From NCBI GenBank assembly GCA_022984795.1, contig JALIHJ010000013.1, positions 248,001-312,000 of the forward strand: 64,000 bases of DNA. Reading direction: 5' to 3'. This document shows, in pieces, positions 28,430-36,771 of the stretch. The first letter of the stretch is position 1. Every line of letters begins with the position of its first letter. Source of the DNA: Fabrea salina (lineage: Eukaryota > Ciliophora > Heterotrichea > Heterotrichida > Fabreidae). The notes beneath the pieces are model-generated. The model saw only the letters and a list, made by a program, of their open reading frames with translations. It made no database searches and was not told the DNA's origin. The position numbers and the translations under genes were made by a program.

Positions 28430-28981
28430 ATGCCAAAAAGATCCACGAAATTAGCAGTTGGGAAAACCAAGTACTTCACTAGCTTGGTAATGGACGAAGA
28501 AAGGTACTTCCTAGGCGACTCTGTGAGAGTGAACGAAAAATCAGACGACGAAAGGTACGCAAACATATGCAAAATCTTCAAAAAAAACAACGAGTACCTA
28601 GCTTTAGTAAGGTGGCACTTGAAGCCAACAGAGGTCTTTGAAGAAGTGCCTGAGTTCATAGGAGAAGCTGAACTCTTTGACTCTGAAAGTTACCAAGTAG
28701 TTCCAGTGGAGTCGATATACGACAAAATCTACATCATTCCTTTTGAAAAGTACTTCCAAGCTGAAACTGTGGACACTGACACCTTCTACATCAGAGCTAC
28801 TTACCAAAAAGCTCAAACGTTCAAGCCTGACTTTGCGTTTTGGCCTAGGAACTGCTTGTGCCAGAAAATAATTAACCCTGACTTGGAATTTGTGAGGTGT
28901 GACTCTTGTGAGGACTTGTTCCACTTTGGGTGCGTAGGCTACGAACCAACTCTCGACGTTTGGGTGTGTCCTAACCACTAA
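28430..28981 (+). CDS. Short BAH-PHD chromatin reader, EBS/SHL-like
   Basis: The 183-residue protein consists of a BAH domain (about 20-125: FLGDSVRVNE, YANICKIFKK, ALVRWHLKPTEVF) followed directly by a PHD finger (about 130-183: NCLCQKIINPD, VRCDSCEDLFHFGC, WVCPNH). Order, spacing and size match plant EBS/SHL proteins, which read H3K27me3 with BAH and H3K4me3 with PHD. The last zinc ligand reads CPNH rather than CxxC, so a His replaces the final Cys; zinc binding could survive. Likely a nuclear histone-mark reader. Confidence 0.88.
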   Translation: MPKRSTKLAVGKTKYFTSLVMDEERYFLGDSVRVNEKSDDERYANICKIFKKNNEYLALVRWHLKPTEVFEEVPEFIGEAELFDSESYQVVPVESIYDKIYIIPFEKYFQAETVDTDTFYIRATYQKAQTFKPDFAFWPRNCLCQKIINPDLEFVRCDSCEDLFHFGCVGYEPTLDVWVCPNH

Positions 28982-29007
28982 CTTAACTTTGAGTTAACTT
29001 TATAAAA

Positions 29008-29358
29008 ATGGGTAATAGAAACTCTTCGGCTAGGCTGTCTCCGAGACTCCAAGAAATTGTTGAATCGATATTTCGCGAAATTGACCTTGACGGAAGCCGC
29101 ACTATAGACTGGGATGAAACTTTGAAGTGGTGGGACTCTAACTTTGCAGTGATAAACACCAGAGCAATGTTTGAAGCTGTGGACGCAGACAAAAACGGAA
29201 AGATCGAGTTAGAGGAGTGGGTGGAGTTCTGGCGGATGGTTAAACAACGAGGACACTCTGAAGAAGAAATCGAAGAAGAACTGAATAACATCAAGGAAAA
29301 AGGCTCTTGGGTCCAGTTTTTGGACTGCCCTTCTACCCACGCCAGAATTAAGGATTAG
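29008..29358 (+). CDS. Small N-myristoylated-type EF-hand protein
   Basis: The 116-residue protein begins MGNRNSS, a candidate myristoylation site. Two EF-hands follow: DLDGSRTIDWDE (~24-35, less regular) and DADKNGKIELEE (~60-71, canonical). The size and myristoyl signal recall calcineurin-B-like or recoverin-type sensors, but only one EF pair is present. It would sense Ca2+ at a membrane. Its TAG stop overlaps the stop of the convergent TTL-fusion gene. Confidence 0.85.
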   Translation: MGNRNSSARLSPRLQEIVESIFREIDLDGSRTIDWDETLKWWDSNFAVINTRAMFEAVDADKNGKIELEEWVEFWRMVKQRGHSEEEIEEELNNIKEKGSWVQFLDCPSTHARIKD

Positions 29359-31100
29359 TTATCTATGTAAAGAAGTTCGTACAAAGTGCCTTCCAAGTAG
29401 TTTTGCGACCCTTTTTGCAAAGCTGTCACTATTTGGACAGTGTCATCAATCAGTTTTGGAAACAGAACTGTTTGGGTTGAGGTGTCAGTAAACAAAGCTG
29501 GGTTAATGTTCATTTCTAACAAGTGGTGTTCTAAGTTCGAGTCAACCAGAACGTCCATGCCTATCAGTTCGAAGCACCCTTTCCTTTTAGTTATTTCGTT
29601 TTTTCTGTTTAAAAACACAGACTTAAACGTTTCAAAAGCCTGAAACTTCAAGTGCTCAAACTCCTTCTGACCTATGTTTTCTTGCAAAGTGGTTTCGGAA
29701 ATAATCGTTTCTTCTTTTCTGTGGGGGTACTCGGGGTGCTTCTTTTGCTGTGCAGCGTTAGTGAGGTGCGTGAGTAGGTTGCTGTCTCCTAGGTCATACT
29801 TGTTCAAGCACTTTCTGCCGTAGCACAAAGGGTGCTTCAAAACAATAAAAGGACTGCTTTGGGCTACCAAAGCAAACATGCGGATGTCGAACTTGCAACC
29901 CTCAATGAGAAGGGGGTTTTCTATGTACTGCTGGACTATTCCTTTTTTGGGAACTTCTTGTTTGAATTCTGGAACGTTGTTTATAACCTGGATTCCTCTG
30001 CCCATGTTGGAACACTCAGGTTTGTAAATGCAAACTCTTTCTTTGAACTCCTCTAAAAAGGACCTTAAGTCGGACTTGTCCTTCAAGTCAAAACTCAAAG
30101 GCACCTTGACTTGCTTGCATGCCTTTGCTAAAGCCTTTTTGGAACAGAGTGCCTTGCTGGCGTTGGGCAGGTGGTTCACTAGTTGCAAGTCTTGATTGTG
30201 GCTGTAAAAGTCAACTTCACCTGGAGTTTGCACCCACTTCAACTTGTAAGAGTTGTCGAAGTTAAAGTTACTAGGCAGGACACACCACCCCCTAGCTACC
30301 AAACAGTCCTTTACAAGGTTTCTGTTGTTTCCTTTCCCAACAAAGCACACGTTTTCTTTGACTTCTTGGTACTCTGTTTGGGCTTGTTGCTCTGCAAAAA
30401 TAGAATTGTTAGGGACCCACTGGTTCTTGCGGTCGTCCCTCCAAGGGTGCTCTGGACAGTGCGACCTGCAAACGCCCCTTAGCCAAGTGTCTATAGACTT
30501 GAAGTGGTGCTTAATGTTGTAGTAGTTAGTTGAAGTGAACTTATAAGAGTCAAACACCTGCACTCTTCCTTTGAACCAACGCGATCCAACAGTGGCTTCT
30601 CCAGTTTTGCCGCCCAAAAATATTTCTACATGGACCATGTCATGCAACTGCCTTTTCTTTTTAGAGTCGTAGTAAGTAGCAGAGTAAAAAACCAAGTCCC
30701 CAGGCTTCATGTTTTCAAACTCAAGGTCAACAGGCAAGGTGTCGTACTGGTAAGCCTGGTTCCACCTGCCTATAGAGAACCCAAAGTCTTCTTCTAGGTC
30801 TCTCATGACTTGGCGCACCAACCCACAGCAGTCCAAGAAGATAGGTGAGTTGTAAGCTTCTGTTCCAGGTTCGTGGAACCGCTGTGCGTAAGGAACTCCG
30901 ATGTAGTGTTTGGCCCGGGCAATGAATTTTTCTCTGAGTTGGTCGCGGTACTCTTGAGAGTCGCGGTTGGGGGCAGAGGACTTTTTGATGAAGGTTTTGT
31001 TCCTCATTTCCTTTTTCTTTTGTTCCCTGAACTTCGCAAAGGCTTCCTGTAAAGAGGTGTTTTGGGAGTTTTGGAAGACAATCAAATTTTCTTTTTCCAT
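29355..31100 (-). CDS. NlpC/P60-like peptidase fused to tubulin-tyrosine-ligase domain
   Basis: The 581-residue protein has two enzyme-like halves. Residues ~50-200 read as an NlpC/P60 papain-fold amidase: AKHYIGVPYAQRF, then FLDCCGLVRQ with the nucleophile Cys (~90), MKPGDLVFYS, and LHDMVHVEIFLGG with the catalytic His (~157). Residues ~250-560 are a TTL/TTLL ATP-grasp: IYKPECSNMGRGIQV, FDIRMFALV, LTHLTNAAQQ, LIGMDVLVDS, LLEMNINPAL. TTLLs join Glu or Gly to tubulin; NlpC/P60 enzymes often cleave gamma-glutamyl amide bonds. A bifunctional writer/eraser of tubulin side chains is possible but is inference. The C-terminus overlaps the convergent EF-hand gene by 4 bp. Confidence 0.85.
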   Translation of the reverse strand: MEKENLIVFQNSQNTSLQEAFAKFREQKKKEMRNKTFIKKSSAPNRDSQEYRDQLREKFIARAKHYIGVPYAQRFHEPGTEAYNSPIFLDCCGLVRQVMRDLEEDFGFSIGRWNQAYQYDTLPVDLEFENMKPGDLVFYSATYYDSKKKRQLHDMVHVEIFLGGKTGEATVGSRWFKGRVQVFDSYKFTSTNYYNIKHHFKSIDTWLRGVCRSHCPEHPWRDDRKNQWVPNNSIFAEQQAQTEYQEVKENVCFVGKGNNRNLVKDCLVARGWCVLPSNFNFDNSYKLKWVQTPGEVDFYSHNQDLQLVNHLPNASKALCSKKALAKACKQVKVPLSFDLKDKSDLRSFLEEFKERVCIYKPECSNMGRGIQVINNVPEFKQEVPKKGIVQQYIENPLLIEGCKFDIRMFALVAQSSPFIVLKHPLCYGRKCLNKYDLGDSNLLTHLTNAAQQKKHPEYPHRKEETIISETTLQENIGQKEFEHLKFQAFETFKSVFLNRKNEITKRKGCFELIGMDVLVDSNLEHHLLEMNINPALFTDTSTQTVLFPKLIDDTVQIVTALQKGSQNYLEGTLYELLYIDN

Positions 31101-31208
31101 TTAAATTATGAAGACTCCTGTGGGGTTCTAACTTAAGTAGGTTCTAAGGAATCTGTAGAATGAATTAATAAGAGATTAGAGATTTGCTTCAACCATTTCA
31201 CATAAAGA

Positions 31209-33260
31209 ATGACGCATTACCAAGAACTTTACAAGTTCTCAGAGGAAGGGAACTTAGACGAACTCAAAAACCTCCTAGGCTTCTACACATACGACACCGA
31301 AGCAATCACCAAAGCCCTCTGGATTTGCCTTTCAACACCCCACTTTTCTTTGTCCCACTACAAATCAGCATCTTGTTTAATAGAGCAGAAACCAAACTTG
31401 AAGTTCCACGACAAGTCTGGAACTAGTTTCTTGATGCTTTGTTCCAAACGATGCTTTCCGGATATTGTAAACCACCTGATCTCCCAGGGAGCAAGTGTCC
31501 AGACTTCAGACTTCGAAGGCAAAACTGCACTCCACTACGCATTGGAAACTATTAAGTCCGACCCTGTGCGTATTGTAGGGACTTTGTTGGACGCAGGAGC
31601 AGACCCCGGAGCTCGGGACTGCAAACAAAACACTCCGCTGCACTACGCTGCCAAACAAGGATTCAGCAACTCGATGAGGGCCTTGCTCGACAAGTCAGCC
31701 AACATCAATGCTCAAAACGCAGACCGGGACACTCCTCTGCACTTAGCTGTTAGGTTTAGCCAAAAAAAATCAGTAGACTTGCTAAAACAGGCAGGAGCAA
31801 GCACCATTATTCCGAACGCCCGCAACGAAATGCCTTTTGACAACTCCGAAAACAAACCTCACTGGGTTGAGTCCGAGAAAAAACCCGACTTGCGTGGAAA
31901 GTCGCGCAACAGAGGAAACCACCTCAGGAAAAGAGGTGGAAGGTCCAAACAAGAAGGACCTCAGTGCAAGTTTTGCACAGGAGTAGCAGAGGTCTGCTTG
32001 AACTGTGCACGCTTTGAAAAGAACCAACAAGAACTCCAAGAAGACCTCAAGCGCGAAAGAAACAACCGCTTGAAACTCCAAGAAAGGTACAGCGCATTGG
32101 TTTCTAGAGTCAAAGAACTCGAAACCCAACTTTCTGCAGAAAAACAACACGCAGAGAACTTAAAAGAGAGTATTGAAAAGTACAAAAAAGACATCAGGAT
32201 CCGACTAGGAGGCAACGGTTTCACCCAAGGACCTTACTCAGTGAAACTAGCTGCTTCCAACAAAAGCCCAATTCTCGTTCCCAAAGAACACCACCCCCCG
32301 TCTAAAAGCGACTTGGAAAAACAAATTTCTAAAGACCTAGTTAACTTCTGCGAACTTTTGGACGTTTGGAAAAAAAAGGTTAGAAATGACTACGAACACA
32401 CAATTAAATTAATCTCCCAAACTGTAAAATCGGAGTACCCTAACACAGAAAGTTATGTATATGGATCTTTTGCAACTGGACTGATTCTCCCCCACTCAGA
32501 CTTGGACATTGTCATCACAAACATTCAAGTGCCCTCTGTAGTTGCTTTGCAAAACCTAAAAGCCAGAGTAGAGGAACTCACCCAAGTCGAGTCAGTCGAC
32601 GCCATCCTTTCAGCCACTATCCCTGTGCTCAAGATCTGCTTCAGTCTTGGCAAGTCCAAAGTAAACGTGGACTTAACCGTCCAAGATGACAACCACAGAG
32701 GCATTGCCAGTGCCCAGTTCGTTTCGAAGTTAGTTTCTAGGTTCCCTACCCTGATGCCTGTTTTCTTGGCACTCAAACAACTGATGTTCTTCTGCAACTT
32801 CCACGAACCCTACAAAGGAGGCCTCAGTTCTTACGGACTCTTCTTAATGACAGTCTTTTACTACCAAGAGCAAACTGCCGAATGGAGAGCTGTGATTGCC
32901 ACCAACAAACAAAGTTTAGGAAAAATCTTTATGGATTTGCTTTACTTCTACGCTTACGAGTTTGACTACTCTAGGTGCATAGCAGTGAACAACAAAGACA
33001 ACCCCAACATGAACGAAATGAGAAAACTACAAGTAAGACCTACTTAGACAAACGGCCACCTTTACGTGCCTGACCCCCTTTGCCCTTCCTGTAATGTGGT
33101 CCACCTCACAGACCAGTCTAAACTCATAGTAAGTTCTAAGTAGCCTATCCTGCAAACAGCTTATTACTACTTAGTCAAGCCTTCTTTCTGCGAGTGCCCT
33201 GAGTCCCAGAACCTTTACGAAAAGATCCTCTACGAAACAAGAATATGTAGCATCACATAA
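31209..33260 (+). CDS. Ankyrin-repeat, Trf4-type non-canonical poly(A)/U polymerase
   Basis: Three exons (31209-33032, 33048-33128, 33144-33260) encode 673 residues. Ankyrin repeats lie at ~60-215 (GKTALHYALE, NTPLHYAAKQG, DTPLHLAVRF). A CxxC...CxxC cluster (CKFCTG, CLNC, ~257-270) and a coiled coil (~270-335) follow. Then comes a nucleotidyltransferase core at ~385-490: GSFATGLILPHSDLDIVI with both metal Asp residues and VNVDLTV with the third, plus a PAP-associated helical domain (~535-650, GGLSSYGLFLMTVFYYQ). Trf4/Cid1 enzymes add A or U to RNA 3' ends. The ankyrin fusion suggests a protein-guided target. Spliced C-terminus (TNGHLYVPDPLCPSC...) completes the fold. Confidence 0.88.
33033..33047 (+). 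other. 15-nt spliceosomal intron
   Basis: GTAAGACCTACTTAG between CAA and ACA-AAC in the ankyrin-Trf4 gene. It contains an in-frame stop; its removal continues the frame for 27 codons to the next intron. A at position 10. Confidence 0.92.
33129..33143 (+). other. 15-nt spliceosomal intron
   Basis: GTAAGTTCTAAGTAG between CTC-ATA and CCT-ATC in the ankyrin-Trf4 gene. It carries an in-frame stop; splicing adds 38 residues (PILQTAYYYLV...). A at position 10. Confidence 0.92.
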
Positions 33261-33269
33261 TTATTAATG

Positions 33270-33986
33270 TTAAGTTTGAGTAAGGGCTTTCTTCAAGTCT
33301 CCCATGCTGCCCATAAGTTCTTTAGGAAGTGGGTTGTTCAGGAGTACCTACTTAGTTTTTACTATTTGTTGCAGTGAAGAAAGCAGTGCCAAGTAAGGCG
33401 TCACTTTGGAGATTTTGTTGTTCTGAGCCCACATAAATTTAAGTTCTTGCAAGTTCATAAACTCATCTGGAACTTCAGTAATTTCGTTGTTTGCTACGTT
33501 GAGTTTTTGAAGTCCAGTGAGTTGTCCGAACCTTTCTAAAGAAGTAAGGCAGTTGTTCTGCAAGTTAAGTTCTTTAATTCCCAAAAGGAAAAAAGACTCT
33601 GGCAATCCTTGGCTAGGAATGGAGTTGAACCCTGCGTTGAGTACTTCTAGTTCCTGCAGTGACCCAATGTCCTCTGGAAGTTCCTTGAGTTCGTTTTTAG
33701 AAACTACCAGTACTCTGCACTTAGCGATTTTAGGCAGCTGTTTTAGTTTCTGGTTAAAGAAGCTTCGAAAGCCATTGGTGTTGGCAAAAGGAGAAGCTGA
33801 AGTCACAACAGAAGAAACTTCTTGTTTGGGAGTGGGTTTTTCAGCCACTCTTTTGTAAGCCTCGTCAATTTCTTCCTGACTGAGGCCTTTTTTCTGCAGA
33901 AAGGAAACTTGCTTGTCTTTAGGTGCGTTCTGCACGTTGGGGTGTTTCAAGAAGTTAATAGCCTGCTGAACTAGTTTTTCGTTCAT
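33270..33986 (-). CDS. Pex14 N-domain fused to leucine-rich repeats
   Basis: Two exons (33986-33363 and 33347-33270) give 233 residues. The first ~46 match the peroxin-14 N-terminal helical domain (LVQQAINFLKHPNV, KQVSFLQKKGLSQEEIDEAY), which in Pex14 binds WxxxF/Y motifs of Pex5 and Pex19. After a linker, LRRs at ~85-225 (LVVSKNELKELPEDI, LNLQNNCLTSL, LNVANNEITEVPDE) end the protein; exon 2 completes the last repeat with VLLNNPLPKEL. No membrane segment or coiled coil of true Pex14 is seen. The role is unknown; a peroxisomal docking adaptor or a reuse of the Pex14 fold are both possible. Confidence 0.88.
33348..33362 (-). other. 15-nt spliceosomal intron
   Basis: Minus-strand GTAAAAACTAAGTAG between CAA-CAA-ATA and GTA-CTC-CTG. 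It ends in an in-frame TAG; splicing extends the LRR by 25 residues. A at position 10; the fifth base is A, not the usual G. Confidence 0.9.
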
Positions 33987-33993
33987 TTATATA
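33987..33993. promoter_or_regulatory. 7-bp divergent spacer between two start codons
   Basis: The ATG of the Pex14N-LRR gene (minus) and the ATG of the next LRR gene (plus) are separated only by TTATATA. All promoter information for one or both genes must therefore lie inside the opposite coding region or in these seven AT-rich bases. The starts are chosen as the first in-frame ATG on each side; both proteins begin sensibly there. Confidence 0.6.
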
Positions 33994-34974
33994 ATGGAAG
34001 ACTCAATCTGGCGTGTGGAATGCCATGACCACAGAGACCCTAACGAAGTCACAGAGTCAGGGTTCAAGTGTTCTGGTGACCTTTTTGCAGACCTCAGTGA
34101 AATGGCAAGTTCACTCGGTGCCTTTGTCCACCCTGAATTTAAAAAAGCAACTCCTCAAAGTGACCAAGAGTTGCCTTCCTTCTGCAGTAACTCAGTTAAG
34201 TTTGACAAGTTTTCTTTTAAGCTTCTGTGCAGTGTGCTCAAAAACAACCCTACTCAAAAAGTTAAGTTCCAAAACTGCGAACTAACTGACAAGCACTTAG
34301 AAATGCTACTTGAAGTAACTAGAGGCGACACCCTAACTAGTTTGCAACTAGACTGGAACCCCTTTTTAGGTTCCCAGAAGTGCCCAGAACTCTGCAACGA
34401 CTTAAGTAGACTGAGGTTCTTGAGTTTAAGGTGTTGTGGAATCAATGACGAAGCACTTGAACTCATCTGTAAAAACCTAAAGTCCAACAAGTCCATAAAA
34501 ACTCTGAACCTTTACGGAAACAACTTTAGTAGTCTTGAAAGCATAGCTGAAGTTCTTAAAGAAAACAGAGTTCTGGTTAGTCTTAACCTCTCCAAAAATA
34601 ACTTAACAGACTCCCACTTAGAGCCCTTGATAGGACAATTTGGCAAGGTTGCTTTGGACCCTTCTAAAGTTGAAGAGTGCAAAAAGAAGCTTAAAGACTC
34701 TGCTAAGTCCAAACCTTCAAAAAGCAAAGCACAAATTGAAGTAGACCTGCCTCAGGACGAACTAGTTCAAGAAGAGGAAACTTACTACTTGATTTGCAAC
34801 AAGAGTTTTAAAAACTTAGTTTTGGACCTGAACTGCATTACTGGAGGAAACAACTTAGAACAACTAGTGCAGCAACTCCTTCCTGAGTCCAAAGTCTTTG
34901 TAGCTATGAACCAAATAGAAGAGCCTACCAAAAAGACACTGGCGAACAGGTACCCTAGTTCTTTGGTACTTTAA
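33994..34974 (+). CDS. RNI-type leucine-rich repeat protein
   Basis: The 326-residue protein has ribonuclease-inhibitor-like LRRs at ~85-225 (LTSLQLDWNPF, LRFLSLRCCGINDEALELI, IKTLNLYGNNF, LVSLNLSKNNLTD), a Lys/Ser linker (~230-255) and an acidic C-terminal region (YYLICNKSFKNLVLDLNC, ~265-326) of unknown fold. LRRs serve as protein docking surfaces; no catalytic motif is seen. It starts 7 bp from the divergent Pex14N-LRR gene and lies 12 bp upstream of the next gene. Confidence 0.8.
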   Translation: MEDSIWRVECHDHRDPNEVTESGFKCSGDLFADLSEMASSLGAFVHPEFKKATPQSDQELPSFCSNSVKFDKFSFKLLCSVLKNNPTQKVKFQNCELTDKHLEMLLEVTRGDTLTSLQLDWNPFLGSQKCPELCNDLSRLRFLSLRCCGINDEALELICKNLKSNKSIKTLNLYGNNFSSLESIAEVLKENRVLVSLNLSKNNLTDSHLEPLIGQFGKVALDPSKVEECKKKLKDSAKSKPSKSKAQIEVDLPQDELVQEEETYYLICNKSFKNLVLDLNCITGGNNLEQLVQQLLPESKVFVAMNQIEEPTKKTLANRYPSSLVL

Positions 34975-34986
34975 ATTTAAATAATT

Positions 34987-35847
34987 ATGGTGAAGACCTT
35001 TATTCCTTTGAGTTTCGATTGCAGTAACGTCGGTAGGAGAATCAAAAGCTCTAAAAAAAAGTACACCTGGAAATTTGAACTCGACCAACACATACATACT
35101 GTAGTTATGTTTGTAAGCAGGATATCTGGTAAACATCGCATACTTCTGGACGACAACATTGTTGTGAAGGCGCGCAAGTCAGGCCATTACGTTTCTAGGT
35201 ATTCATTCCACATTGGTCTCCACAGGATAGTTGCTTACGAGATATCTGACAGTGTGTTTGACCTGGAGTGCAACTCTGTTTCTTTCAAAAAACTTTACGA
35301 ATCCCAGAATGCCACCTCTGAGAAATACCAAGCAAGTGGCTCTCAAAGTCCCAAAAAGAAAAAGCAAGAATTTGTTTACGAAGATTGGGACCAAGAGTGG
35401 ACTGATTACTCCCCCAAATCCAAAAGATTCTCTATTGCTCAAGAAAAAAAACCATCCGCACCTAAGGTGCCTAGGTCTCCCCCGGCCAGATTCCCAGAAA
35501 CCTTTTCTTTTAAAGAAAAACCCGAACCTGTAGACTTACTTGACTCCCAACCTAGTCAACTCCCCCAAGACTTATTTTCCAACCACTCCAGAACTAATTC
35601 TATTGGCTATTCAAATGAAAACTTCATTGGGTCTCCCAGAAACCAAACCTCACAGAACCCATTTGAAGCTCCAAGTTCTCCTGTAAAGAACCAGCAAGTA
35701 CTGGTACCCAACCTTTCCATTCCGCAGTTCAATACTGGCTTTGCACCTCAGGCCATGCAGTGGAACCACCTCCAAGCTATGCAAGCCTTTATGATGAGCA
35801 ACCAGTACATGACTCAAAACCCATACTCTCAACCCCCTTTCCAATAA
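34987..35847 (+). CDS. FAIM-like beta-domain protein with disordered tail
   Basis: Residues ~25-105 of this 286-residue protein show alternating strands (YTWKFELDQHIHTVVMFVSR, SGKHRILLDDNIV, SRYSFHIGLHRIVAYEI, FDLECNSVSF) reminiscent of one FAIM (Fas apoptosis inhibitory molecule) beta-sandwich, seen as W-x-F-x-L-D...H...SGK-R-I. The match is from memory of the pattern and is not certain. The rest is Ser/Pro/Gln/Asn-rich and disordered, with basic KKKK and SPP sites, and ends in a Gln/Met/Asn-rich segment. Function unknown. Confidence 0.65.
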   Translation: MVKTFIPLSFDCSNVGRRIKSSKKKYTWKFELDQHIHTVVMFVSRISGKHRILLDDNIVVKARKSGHYVSRYSFHIGLHRIVAYEISDSVFDLECNSVSFKKLYESQNATSEKYQASGSQSPKKKKQEFVYEDWDQEWTDYSPKSKRFSIAQEKKPSAPKVPRSPPARFPETFSFKEKPEPVDLLDSQPSQLPQDLFSNHSRTNSIGYSNENFIGSPRNQTSQNPFEAPSSPVKNQQVLVPNLSIPQFNTGFAPQAMQWNHLQAMQAFMMSNQYMTQNPYSQPPFQ

Positions 35848-35863
35848 ATTGATATTAATTATA

Positions 35864-36340
35864 ATGATTGGGATTATAAACCTGTTTTTGGCTGCTTTAG
35901 CAACTGAAGAGACTGAAAAGTTAAATGCCTGTGTGCTGCTTTGTGAATTGCAGTTTGAAAAGCACATAATACAACTGGAAGACTTAGTAGCTGTCCACCC
36001 AAACCACGAAGAACTTCTGGACAAGCTTTTGGCAGAGATGCTGCAAGAGTGCTTTTTAGCCACTACAGAAGAACTCTCGCAAAGCATTCTAGAGTACAAA
36101 GAAACCCTGGACCTAGAAGAGTTTAAGCACCTAGTTCCTATGAGGTTCGAGAAACTAAACACAAACCCACTCTTCACTCAGGAAGAACAAGAATCCTTCC
36201 AAGCCCTGTTGGAACTCTACGATAGACAATTCAGTGAGCCAAGTAAGTACTTCTTTGTATGGTGCATGTTAGTTGTGGGTGGCTTAGTGTTTGCAGTTTG
36301 GCACAAAAAAAGCAACCCTAAAAAACAAGTGTCTGAGTAA
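35864..36340 (+). CDS. Single-pass membrane protein with signal peptide, unknown
   Basis: I take ATG at 35864, preceded by AATTATA, rather than an upstream TTG. The 158-residue product starts with a signal peptide (MIGIINLFLAALA) and an acidic, helical luminal domain (~14-128) with two early cysteines (NACVLLCEL) and one later (QECFL). It then has a single membrane helix (~130-148, FFVWCMLVVGGLVFAVW) and a short basic cytosolic tail. This is a type I layout. The family is not recognised. Confidence 0.7.
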   Translation: MIGIINLFLAALATEETEKLNACVLLCELQFEKHIIQLEDLVAVHPNHEELLDKLLAEMLQECFLATTEELSQSILEYKETLDLEEFKHLVPMRFEKLNTNPLFTQEEQESFQALLELYDRQFSEPSKYFFVWCMLVVGGLVFAVWHKKSNPKKQVSE

Positions 36341-36389
36341 GTTAAGGGTTGTCTGAAGAAAGTAAGCACCCATTTATGGCCATAATAAA

Positions 36390-36725
36390 ATGGTAAAGGA
36401 ACTAGAACCTGTCACACGCGACTATACAATTCACATCCACAAACGCATCCACGGGATTGGGTTTAAGAAGCGCGCCCCAAGAGCTATCCGTGAAATCAAA
36501 AAGTACGCACAACGCGTGATGAATACAGAGGACGTGAGGATTGACTCAGCACTTAACAACTACGTGTGGAGCCAAGGCATCAGGAACGTTCCTTACAGAG
36601 TGAGAGTCAGGATGCAGAGGAAACCCAAAGAAGACGAAAAGGGAGAAGGCATGTACACTTTGGTGAGGCACGTCCAAGTGGACTCTTTCAAGGGACTAAG
36701 GCCCGAACGGGTAGAAAATGAATAA
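36390..36725 (+). CDS. RPL31: Ribosomal protein eL31
   Basis: The 111-residue protein matches eL31 along its length: [65 protein letters not shown], and the closing [12 protein letters not shown]. eL31 sits beside the peptide exit tunnel of the large subunit. Length is slightly short of the usual ~120-125. The gene has a 49-bp leader region that is AT-rich just before the ATG and no intron, and its codon use is strongly biased, as expected for a highly expressed gene. Confidence 0.97.
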   Translation: MVKELEPVTRDYTIHIHKRIHGIGFKKRAPRAIREIKKYAQRVMNTEDVRIDSALNNYVWSQGIRNVPYRVRVRMQRKPKEDEKGEGMYTLVRHVQVDSFKGLRPERVENE

Positions 36726-36771
36726 ACTTTTGTGGTGGACTTTGGCATTTAATCTTTTCAATAATCACTAA

